A stretch of DNA of 64,000 nt from Streptomyces mirabilis (GTDB lineage Bacteria; Actinomycetota; Actinomycetes; Streptomycetales; Streptomycetaceae), in contig NZ_JBCJKP010000001.1 in the NCBI RefSeq assembly GCF_039503195.1, forward strand, positions 9,920,001 to 9,984,000, written 5' to 3'. The translations under genes were made by a program, and so were the position numbers. The stretch's first letter is position 1. Each line of letters starts with the position of its first letter. Positions 17,614 to 24,037 of the stretch are shown one piece after another. Below the pieces are notes generated by a model, which was not told the origin of the DNA, did not search any database, and worked only from the letters and a program-made list of their open reading frames with translations.

Positions 17614-18048
17614 TCATCGTGTGCGGTCCTGTCGTGCGGGGAGGGCGGGGAGGGCGGGGAACAGCAGGAGAGCCGCGAGCAGGATGAGTGCGGCGAGGAA
17701 CACTACGTTGAGGATCTGGTCGCGTGTGTTGTACATGTCGAGGAGCTGGACGTGGTAGCTGAAGTGCAGCACGTTGAAGAGCAACCACACGGCACCTGTC
17801 GTCTGGACCAGCCGGGTGTTGTGTACGGAGCGCAGGGCGATGGCGGTCAGGAAGGCCAGGGCCAGGAACATGGCTCCGGCGTCCTTGGCGAGGTGTTCGT
17901 TGTAGGGGCCCAGCTGGGGCAGCCAGCTCAGTCCGAGGCCGGGGAAGTTCGCGTACCAGCTCGTCGGGGAGCAGTAGGCCCAGGTGCCTGTGTACAGCCC
18001 GGTCACGGCCAGGAGGCCGAGACTGGCGTACCTGATTTTCGAGTTCAT
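17614..18048 (-). CDS. Four-helix membrane protein, first gene of the ECF41 operon
   Basis: The 144 residues contain about four hydrophobic segments (near 7-25, 50-70, 80-100 and 115-135), with a short extracytoplasmic loop after the first and a basic C-terminus. The family was not recognised; it resembles small DoxX/DUF4345-like membrane proteins in layout. The gap to the NmrA-like gene is 56 bases with no terminator, so the three genes look like one operon. The ATG lies only 6 bases after the -10 element of a SigJ-type promoter, implying an almost leaderless transcript. Confidence 0.75.
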   Translation of the reverse strand: MNSKIRYASLGLLAVTGLYTGTWAYCSPTSWYANFPGLGLSWLPQLGPYNEHLAKDAGAMFLALAFLTAIALRSVHNTRLVQTTGAVWLLFNVLHFSYHVQLLDMYNTRDQILNVVFLAALILLAALLLFPALPALPARQDRTR

Positions 18049-18054
18049 ACCTCT

Positions 18055-18082
18055 ATGACGAGACAGCCTCCTCGAATGTGAG
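18055..18082 (-). promoter_or_regulatory. Putative SigJ/ECF41-type promoter
   Basis: Read on the minus strand, CTCACA (18082-18077) is followed by exactly 16 bases and then CGTCAT (18060-18055). The element described for mycobacterial SigJ is GTCACA-N16-CGTCCT, and ECF41 promoters in general are TGTCACA-N16-CGTC. The match is 5/6 in the -35 and CGTC is exact at the correct spacing. It sits directly ahead of the membrane-protein gene that starts the sigma-factor operon, so it would give autoregulation. Confidence 0.65.
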
Positions 18083-18412
18083 GCGGGTTGCCCCGACCGT
18101 GTGAGGCCGACCGGCGGCGACCGCCCAGGCCATGGCCCCGCCGTCCGCAGGGTGCCGAACTTCGACGCCTGCCGCCACGCACCTCCTCGGTGGGGCGGCG
18201 TCCGGAGTGACGGGGGCCGCCGTTCGGTCGTACCGCGTTGAACAACCAAGCCGAGGCCATGACTTCATCCGTTGCTGTCAGGCCATGGACAAACCTTCAA
18301 TCAAGCGTCTCCCGGTCCGGTCAAAGGGTCTACCCGCATAGACGCTCCCGGTGCTGTCATGCCCACGACCGCCCGGAACTCCTGCCGGGCACCACATCGG
18401 GAGACCCCCACG

Positions 18413-18937
18413 ATGTCGCGCATATCCCGCTCCCTCGTCACCTCCCTGTCCGCACTCGCCCTCGCCGCCGCCGGCCTCACCGTCGCCACCGGCAGCGCCC
18501 ACGCCGCGACGTGCAGCCAGGCGTACCTCCCCCTGCCGGACCCCAGCTGTCAGCCCGGCGACCTCAACCCGGACGTCACCCAGTCCACCATCGGCTCCAC
18601 GATCTGCGTCTCCGGCTGGACCGCGACCGTACGGCCCTCCAGCTCGTACACCACCGCCCTGAAGAAGAAGCAGATCGTCGAGTACGGCTACACCGACACC
18701 AGCACCTCGGACTACGAGGAAGACCACTTCGTTCCCCTGGAGCTCGGCGGTGCTCCGAAGAGCGAGCTCAACCTCTGGCCCGAGCCGCAGTACGGCACCG
18801 AGACCGCGGCCAACAAGGACACGGTCGAGAACAAGCTCAAGAAGGCCGTCTGTGCGGGTACGGTCTCGCTCTCCGACGCCCAGGACGCCATCATCAACGA
18901 CTGGACCACCGCCCTCTCCGACCTCGGTCTCAGCTGA
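18413..18937 (+). CDS. Secreted HNH-like protein
   Basis: This 174-residue protein has a signal peptide (cleavage after AHA near residue 31). Its mature domain contains DYEEDHFVPLELGGAPKSE (residues 100-118, with the D104-H105 pair) followed by NLWPEPQ and a C-terminal helix DTVENKLKKAVCAGTVSL. The DH-x2-PLELGG-N-LWPE pattern is the beta-beta-metal arrangement of HNH-type domains. An extracellular metal-dependent nuclease is the natural inference, but activity is unproven. The mature protein has several cysteines, consistent with disulfides outside the cell. Confidence 0.82.
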   Translation: MSRISRSLVTSLSALALAAAGLTVATGSAHAATCSQAYLPLPDPSCQPGDLNPDVTQSTIGSTICVSGWTATVRPSSSYTTALKKKQIVEYGYTDTSTSDYEEDHFVPLELGGAPKSELNLWPEPQYGTETAANKDTVENKLKKAVCAGTVSLSDAQDAIINDWTTALSDLGLS

Positions 18938-18971
18938 CGCGCCGCCCGTCGCTACGCGGCAGAACAACCAC

Positions 18972-19005
18972 GCCGGGCCCGATCCCTCCGCGGATCGGGC
19001 CCGGC
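18972..19005. terminator. Strong hairpin terminator
   Basis: GCCGGGCCCGATCC and GGATCGGGCCCGGC form a perfect 14-bp stem with a 6-base loop, followed by TTCCTTGT. It lies 34 bases after the HNH-like gene. Confidence 0.88.
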
Positions 19006-19067
19006 TTCCTTGTGTCCACCAACCCGGCGGGGCAAGGGAGTTGACCGGATGTGGTCTGTGCGGAGCG

Positions 19068-19096
19068 TTGACTAGAAAGCGCTTGCTCCTTACGTT
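19068..19096 (+). promoter_or_regulatory. Pectate lyase promoter with operator in the spacer
   Basis: TTGACT (-35, 19068-19073) and TACGTT (-10, 19091-19096) are separated by exactly 17 bases. The spacer contains the 8-bp palindrome AAGCGCTT (19077-19084), extended to GAAAGCGCTTGC. GAAAGCGCTTTC-like sequences with a central CG step are the classic shape of LacI-family operators. A repressor bound here would block polymerase directly, fitting an inducible pectate lyase operon. Confidence 0.7.
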
Positions 19097-19102
19097 TCCC
19101 GT

Positions 19103-19290
19103 TCAGCAGCCTGACCCGCGCGTGGCATCTCGTATGCGAGACATCAGATCTCCGAGCCGCATCACCTGGGAATGAGCACTCCCTGGAGCTGACGAATCTC
19201 GGTGAGATGTCATGAGCACCTCATGCTGTTCGCCATGGCGTACATCGTTCGCGTACATGACCTACGGCACTCCCGAAGGGACGCACCCGC
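19103..19290 (+). other. Long structured leader of the pectate lyase transcript
   Basis: About 190 bases lie between the predicted start of transcription and the first lyase codon. They contain two short hairpins: TCTCG-TATG-CGAGA around 19127 and CATGAG-CAC-CTCATG at 19211-19225. A direct repeat GCGTACAT occurs at 19238 and 19251. No known riboswitch was recognised and no convincing small ORF with a ribosome-binding site is present. Confidence 0.4.
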
Positions 19291-20271
19291 ATGCGTACTC
19301 GCCCCCCACGGACACGCACTCACAGACTGGCCCTGGCCGCGGCCACCGCGGCCGCCCTGGCCGTCACCACCGCTCTCGTCCTCCCGTCGGCCGCCTCGGC
19401 GGCCGATACCTCGCCGGTCGGCTTCGGTGCCGGGACCATCGGCGGCGGGGGAGCCACCGCCGTCACCGTCTCGACCCTCGACGCCTTCAAGGCGGCCGTC
19501 ACGGGCGACACCGCCAAGGTGGTGCGCGTGAACGGCCTGATCACGCTCAGTGGACAGGTCGACATCGGCTCCAACACCACCGTTCTCGGCGCGGGTTCGT
19601 CGTCCGGCTTCACCGGCGGCGGACTGCGGCTGAAGAAGGCGACCAACGTGGTCGTCCGCAACCTGAACATCAGCAAGCCGCTCAAGCCGGCCGACGGCAT
19701 CACCGTGCAGGCGTCGACGAAGGTGTGGATCGACCACAACTCCTTCTCGTCCGACCTTGACCACGGCAAGGACTACTACGACGGTCTGCTCGACATCAAT
19801 CACGGCTCCGACTACGTCACCGTGTCCTGGAACACCTTCAAGGACCACTACAAGGGCTCACTCGTCGGGCACAGCGACAACAACGCGAGCGGGGACACCG
19901 GGCATCTGCGGGTGACGTACCACCACAACTGGTTCAACAACGTCAACTCCCGCATCCCCAGCCTGCGCTTCGGCACCGGCCACTTCTACGACAACTACGT
20001 CGTCGGGGCCGACACCGCCGTGCACTCCCGCATGGGCGCCCAGATGCTCGTCGAGAACAACGTCTTCCGCACCACGACGGTCGCCGTCACGACCAACCGC
20101 GACAGCGACGTCGACGGGTACGCCAACCTGCGCGGCAACGACCTCGGGGGAGCCGCCACCGAGATCTCGCGGGTGGGCACCTTCACCACCCCGCCCTACG
20201 GCTACACCGCCGAGCTCGCCTCGAGTGTCGTCGCCTCGGTGACGTCCGGCGCGGGCGCCGGAAAGCTCTGA
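19291..20271 (+). CDS. Pectate lyase, polysaccharide lyase family 1
   Basis: This 326-residue secreted enzyme has an alanine-rich signal peptide (cleavage after ASA near residue 36) and the parallel beta-helix signature of PL1: VWIDHNSF at 145-152 and RIPSLR at 221-226, with R221 the probable catalytic base region. It cleaves polygalacturonate by beta-elimination using Ca2+. It is the first gene behind the operator-bearing promoter and is followed after 35 bases by a second lyase of another family, so the two probably form an operon. Confidence 0.93.
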   Translation: MRTRPPRTRTHRLALAAATAAALAVTTALVLPSAASAADTSPVGFGAGTIGGGGATAVTVSTLDAFKAAVTGDTAKVVRVNGLITLSGQVDIGSNTTVLGAGSSSGFTGGGLRLKKATNVVVRNLNISKPLKPADGITVQASTKVWIDHNSFSSDLDHGKDYYDGLLDINHGSDYVTVSWNTFKDHYKGSLVGHSDNNASGDTGHLRVTYHHNWFNNVNSRIPSLRFGTGHFYDNYVVGADTAVHSRMGAQMLVENNVFRTTTVAVTTNRDSDVDGYANLRGNDLGGAATEISRVGTFTTPPYGYTAELASSVVASVTSGAGAGKL

Positions 20272-20306
20272 CCGCCCCACGTTCGTTCAGAAGGAGGAAT
20301 CGGGAC

Positions 20307-21113
20307 ATGACCTCATCGGCACGCCCGCGCGCCCGACGGCGCGCCCTCACCGGCTCCCTGGCCGCAGTCGGCCTGTCTGCTGTCATGATCATGGCAGAGG
20401 GTGGCCTGTCTCCGGCGAGTGCCGCCACCTGGCCGACCGCGAACGGCAGTCAGGCCGTCTCCGCCACCATCTCGGTCTCCGGTACCAAGGACTACGGGAT
20501 GAAGCGGCTCTACGGCACCGGTGACCTGGGCTCCGGCAGTCAGAGCGAGGACCAGGGGCCGATCCTGGAGCTGGCCGCCGGCACCGTTCTGAAGAACGTC
20601 ATCATCGGCGCCCCCGCCGCGGACGGCATCCACTGCCTGGGCAGCTGCACGCTGCAGAACGTCTGGTGGGAGGACGTCGGCGAGGACGCGGCGACGTTCC
20701 TGGGCTCCTCGTCGTCCAACGTCTACACCGTCTCGGGCGGCGGCGCGAAGGAAGCCAGCGACAAGGTGTTCCAGTTCAACGGCGCCGGAACGCTGAACGT
20801 CTCGAACTTCGCGGTGCAGACCTTCGGTACGTTCGTCCGCTCGTGCGGCAACTGCAAGACGCAGTACAAGCGGGCGATCAACCTCAACGGGATCGAGGCC
20901 ACCTACAAGGGAAGCAAGCTCGTCGGCATCAACACCAACTACGGCGACAGCGCGACCCTCAAGGCCATCAAGATCGTCGGGGATTCCAGCAAGAAGATCA
21001 TCCCCTGCCAGAAGTACATCGGCAACAACACGGGGGCCGAACCGACCACGAACGGCACCGGCCCCGACAGCACCTACTGCAAGTACGGGACGTCCGACAT
21101 CACGTACGGCTGA
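20307..21113 (+). CDS. Pectate lyase, polysaccharide lyase family 3
   Basis: This 268-residue secreted protein has a signal peptide (cleavage near ASAAT, residue 40) and a short beta-helix domain typical of PL3. Markers include LYGTGDLGSGSQSEDQGPI, GADGIHC-like GAPAADGIHCLGSCTLQNV and VWWEDVGEDAATF, where conserved acidic residues bind Ca2+. It cleaves pectate by beta-elimination. An AGGAGG-like site precedes the ATG. It complements the PL1 enzyme upstream; a strong terminator closes the pair. Confidence 0.92.
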   Translation: MTSSARPRARRRALTGSLAAVGLSAVMIMAEGGLSPASAATWPTANGSQAVSATISVSGTKDYGMKRLYGTGDLGSGSQSEDQGPILELAAGTVLKNVIIGAPAADGIHCLGSCTLQNVWWEDVGEDAATFLGSSSSNVYTVSGGGAKEASDKVFQFNGAGTLNVSNFAVQTFGTFVRSCGNCKTQYKRAINLNGIEATYKGSKLVGINTNYGDSATLKAIKIVGDSSKKIIPCQKYIGNNTGAEPTTNGTGPDSTYCKYGTSDITYG

Positions 21114-21126
21114 GGGTCCTCTCCCA

Positions 21127-21167
21127 GTGGCTGGACGGACCGGCGCGCCGCCGGTCCGTCCAGCCAC
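21127..21167. terminator. Strong bidirectional terminator after the lyases
   Basis: GTGGCTGGACGGACCGGC pairs with GCCGGTCCGTCCAGCCAC, an 18-bp perfect stem with a 5-base loop, between the PL3 gene and the convergent DUF35 gene. Confidence 0.88.
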
Positions 21168-21173
21168 CCCATG

Positions 21174-21599
21174 TCAACTCCAGCCGCGATAGGGGCCGTC
21201 GATGAGCTGGAACACCGGCTGGCTGCGCACCGGGTCCTGGGCGGTGGAGAGCTGGACCCGGTCGCCGCTGTGGACGTCGGCGGGCGCGCCCATCACCCGG
21301 CCGCGCACGGTGAACCCCTCCGCCATCTCGATGAGGGAGACGTTCCGAGCCGCCGGGGTGTTGCGGTGGACGATGGTGGAGTGGCGTACGACGCCGGCCC
21401 CCGCGCTTGTCTCCGTTCGCAGGTCGCTGCCCGCGCAGACCGGGCAGAGGAGGCGGTGGTACATCGCCGTCCCGCACCAGCGGCACCGCTGGAAGAGGAG
21501 AGCGTCCGAGCTCGACGTCCCGTGCGGCGCGGAGTCGCTGCCGCGTATGTCCGTCGCGGGTCCGACGCCCGGATGAAGGGCGATTCCTGAGGGGTACAC
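21174..21599 (-). CDS. DUF35-type zinc-ribbon/OB-fold protein
   Basis: This 141-residue protein has a rubredoxin-like zinc ribbon CRWC and CPVC near residues 37-57, followed by an OB-fold domain ending LSTAQDPVRSQPVFQLIDGP. Such proteins are partners of thiolases or acyl-CoA-handling enzymes in lipid or sterol metabolism. No thiolase is adjacent here, so the partner is unknown. The start is GTG at 21599, supported by AGGGAG 8 bases upstream. The upstream region carries the same operator sequence as the TetR gene, so TetR most likely controls it. Confidence 0.8.
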   Translation of the reverse strand: MYPSGIALHPGVGPATDIRGSDSAPHGTSSSDALLFQRCRWCGTAMYHRLLCPVCAGSDLRTETSAGAGVVRHSTIVHRNTPAARNVSLIEMAEGFTVRGRVMGAPADVHSGDRVQLSTAQDPVRSQPVFQLIDGPYRGWS

Positions 21600-21666
21600 G
21601 ATGTCATCTCCCTGCACTGGGCCGGAGTCTGAGGTGCCCGGAACGCCGCGCACGAGCCACAGGGTA

Positions 21667-21703
21667 TGGCACTGAGTGCCACTCGTAAAGGCACTCGGTA
21701 CCC
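21667..21703. promoter_or_regulatory. Paired TetR operators ahead of the DUF35 gene
   Basis: TGGCACTGAGTGCCA (21667-21681) is a perfect 15-bp palindrome. A degenerate copy, AGGCACTCGGTACCC (21689-21703), has its centre 22 bp away, two helical turns. The site is about 70 bp upstream of the DUF35 start. The same motif precedes the TetR gene, which identifies TetR as the probable ligand. Confidence 0.75.
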
Positions 21704-21734
21704 TCATATGAGGAAGTGGGTGCGATTCGGTGTC

Positions 21735-22466
21735 TCACTCCCGGCCGAGCGCGGACTCGATCTCCCGTACGACGCGCCACATCGGTGCCCCGCGCCGGGA
21801 GATCACGACGACCACGTCCTCCTGCTCCTCGCCCGGCGCGCCACCGTCTCCGGGGGAGCCGCCGAACGAGGCCTGCACGTATCCCAGTGCGTGGTCCACG
21901 GCCGTGTCGGGATCGCTCTGTCCGTCCGAACGCAGCCAGGAGCGCAGGGCGTTGTTGTGCGCGGCGACCACCGCCGCGGCGATGACGTCGGCCTGCAGGG
22001 TGCCGTCGGGCCGGCCGGCGAAGCGGCCGCGCAGATACTCCGCGAGCGCGCGCTCGTAACGCCAGACGACCGACAGCTCGTACGCGCGCAGGCCGGGGAC
22101 CTTCTTGGTGAGGCGGTAGCGCTGCACGGAGAAGGTCGGGTTCTCGGCGTACATGCGCAGCACCAGCCGGGCGGCGTCGCACACCCTGCGTACCGGCTCC
22201 TCCTCGTCGGTGCCTGCGCCCAGGAATGCCGTCATGTCGGTCAGGCAGCGCTCGTGGTCCGGGAAGACCACGTCCTCCTTGGAGGGGAAGTAGCGGAAGA
22301 AGGACCGCCGGCCGACACCGGCGAGCGCGACGATGTCGTCGACCGTGGTCTGCTCGTACCCGCGCTCCAGGAACAGCTGGAAGGCCGCCGCGACCAGCGC
22401 GTCCCGCATGGGCGGCTTCGCCGTCGTCGTGTCAGCGGTGTCGCCGCCACGGGGTTCCTCGCTCAT
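21735..22466 (-). CDS. TetR family transcriptional regulator
   Basis: This 243-residue protein has an N-terminal helix-turn-helix (residues about 22-68: ERGYEQTTVDDIVALAGVG then RRSFFRYFPSKEDVVF) and an all-helical ligand domain. The recognition-helix region RRSFFRYFPSK is typical of TetR members that sense acyl-CoA or lipid-like ligands, but the ligand is not known. Its own promoter carries a near-copy of the operator found before the DUF35 gene, implying autoregulation and control of that gene. The start ATG has an AGG site 8 bases upstream. Confidence 0.9.
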   Translation of the reverse strand: MSEEPRGGDTADTTTAKPPMRDALVAAAFQLFLERGYEQTTVDDIVALAGVGRRSFFRYFPSKEDVVFPDHERCLTDMTAFLGAGTDEEEPVRRVCDAARLVLRMYAENPTFSVQRYRLTKKVPGLRAYELSVVWRYERALAEYLRGRFAGRPDGTLQADVIAAAVVAAHNNALRSWLRSDGQSDPDTAVDHALGYVQASFGGSPGDGGAPGEEQEDVVVVISRRGAPMWRVVREIESALGRE

Positions 22467-22495
22467 GGTCGGAACCTAGCATCGTGCGGAACGTG

Positions 22496-22533
22496 TGGCA
22501 CTCAGTGCACATGATCGAGGGAACTGAGTGCCC
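22496..22533. promoter_or_regulatory. Paired TetR operators ahead of the tetR gene
   Basis: TGGCACTCAGTGCAC (22496-22510) is a near-perfect palindrome centred at 22503. A weaker copy, GGAACTGAGTGCCCC, is centred at 22526, 23 bp away. Both match the operator pair upstream of the DUF35 gene. Confidence 0.7.
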
Positions 22534-22566
22534 CCGGTGAAGGTGCTGGTCGATCGCGTGCCCCGT

Positions 22567-22592
22567 CGGTGTCGGCGCTCGGTGTCGGCGCT
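22567..22592. repeat. 13-bp tandem duplication
   Basis: CGGTGTCGGCGCT occurs twice in direct succession, with a partial third copy (CGGTCTG). It lies in the 400-bp non-coding stretch between the TetR operators and the LAETG-protein gene. Apart from the operators and this repeat, nothing else is recognised in 22534-22866. Confidence 0.7.
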
Positions 22593-22866
22593 CGGTCTGA
22601 CGCGGGCGCCCGCGGACCTGCCGCCGTCGAGTCGCCGCGGAACAACTGATTCCCTATGTGTCGGTAATGTGGCGGCGTGTGAACTCACCGTGTTTTCAAG
22701 GAGGTTGACAGCCCCTGCACAGTGATCGACTATGTGGTCGAGCTGTGGCCCATGTGACCAGTGGGCCCAGTGTTTCCTCGACCACTCATCCCCGGTGCGG
22801 CCCCCGGCTGCTGTGTGCTGCCCTGCCGCCGACGACCGGGTCTTGGATCATCAAGATGGGATCTGC

Positions 22867-23808
22867 ATGTCCATAGCGAGACGTGTCACCCTTCGCTGCC
22901 TGCTGGGGACGGGCGCGGCGGCCCTCGCCCTCTCTGCGGCCACCACCAGCGCCTGGGCTACGGGCACTCCCGGCGGAGACGGCTGGGACAGCGGCAACAG
23001 CGCCTACAAGCCCGGTCGGGGCGCCGGTACGGTGACCGCGGCGGATCGCTGCGAGTTCTCCCTGGACGGGACGAACTTCTACGACTGGGTCCGCGTCGAC
23101 GACCAGAACCTGAAGCCCACCGAAGACGGCAAGGTGCACATCAAGGTGCGCGCGGCGGGCGACGCCGGGTCCTGCTCCGCCTCCCTCGCGGCGTACCGCA
23201 CCCACGGGGCCACCTTCAAGACCTCCGGTGAGCAGGTCTTCCACGACTTCGACAGCGTCAAGGTCAAGCCGGGCGAGACCGACTCCCTCGACATCGCGGT
23301 GCCCGACGCCGGCTGCTACGCGCAGATCGACCTCTACCGCGGCGCCGTGAAGTTCGACGGCAAGCTCGACGCCAACGACGGCTTCGAGCACGGCGACCTG
23401 CCCAAGGGGCCGGACCGCGCGGTCATCAAGGACAAGCTGATCATGGCGTGGAACGGCGGCAAGAAGGACTGCACGGCGCAGCCGCCGAGCACCCACGAGA
23501 CCACGCCCCCGGCCTCGACTCCGCCGGCCTCCACGCCGCCCGCGGAGACCCCGGGCGGCCCGACCCCGACGACGCCCGACGAGCCGTCGACCCCGGAGAC
23601 GACGCCGGCCCACCCGTCGGCCTCCGACTCCACCACGCCGCCGGCTCCCTCGCCGAACGGCGGCCAGTCGACGCCGCCCGGCGACCTCGCGGAGACGGGC
23701 GGTGGCAACACCCTGCCGATCGCCGCCGGCGCCGCGGCCCTGGTCGTGGCCGGTGGAGCGATCACCGTCGTCACCCGGCGTCGACGCTCGACGCGCACCA
23801 GCTCGTGA
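22867..23808 (+). CDS. LAETG sortase-anchored cell-wall protein
   Basis: This 313-residue exported protein has a signal peptide (cleavage after AWA, residue 31) and a folded extracellular domain (about 40-195) with several cysteines. A proline/threonine-rich wall-spanning stretch (about 200-273) follows, with TTPPASTPPASTPPAETPGG-like repeats, then LAETG (274-278), a hydrophobic helix and a basic tail RRRRSTRTSS. LAxTG is the class E sortase motif used in Streptomyces, so the protein should be covalently attached to the cell wall. The extracellular domain was not recognised. No sortase gene is nearby. Confidence 0.88.
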   Translation: MSIARRVTLRCLLGTGAAALALSAATTSAWATGTPGGDGWDSGNSAYKPGRGAGTVTAADRCEFSLDGTNFYDWVRVDDQNLKPTEDGKVHIKVRAAGDAGSCSASLAAYRTHGATFKTSGEQVFHDFDSVKVKPGETDSLDIAVPDAGCYAQIDLYRGAVKFDGKLDANDGFEHGDLPKGPDRAVIKDKLIMAWNGGKKDCTAQPPSTHETTPPASTPPASTPPAETPGGPTPTTPDEPSTPETTPAHPSASDSTTPPAPSPNGGQSTPPGDLAETGGGNTLPIAAGAAALVVAGGAITVVTRRRRSTRTSS

Positions 23809-23810
23809 TG

Positions 23811-23893
23811 TCTGTCGTCGGGCGCCTGACGTCTGACAGGCGTTTTTGAAATCTGAAATCTGTCGTCTGTCGTCTGTCGTCTGACATCTGAAG
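23811..23893. repeat. Degenerate heptanucleotide tandem repeat
   Basis: Seven-base units of the form TCTGNNN run directly after the stop codon of the LAETG gene. The clearest part, 23852-23893, is six consecutive units (TCTGAAA, three TCTGTCG, TCTGACA, TCTGAAG). Upstream, from 23811, units TCTGTCG, TCGGGCG, CCTGACG and TCTGACA keep nearly the same phase. Confidence 0.8.
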
Positions 23894-23916
23894 CATCGGA
23901 TCGCGACGACTCTTCG

Positions 23917-23959
23917 ACGGGCCCCGGCACTCACCGAGTACGTGAGCACCGGGGCCCGT
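23917..23959. terminator. Hairpin terminator after the LAETG gene
   Basis: ACGGGCCCCGG pairs with CCGGGGCCCGT (11 bp), and an inner CTCAC/GTGAG stem continues after a 2-base internal loop. The apical loop is 7 bases. Confidence 0.8.
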
Positions 23960-24037
23960 TGCATGATTCAGATTGATGAAGCGAGCTCACGGACATGAAC
24001 ATGGTGCGATCGACCCCGATCTGGAGGCAGTCCGCAC

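Noticed and set aside
22534..22866. Possible gene between the TetR operators and the LAETG protein
   Set aside because: Short frames only, no ribosome-binding site with a coding frame; the 13-bp tandem repeat argues for non-coding DNA.
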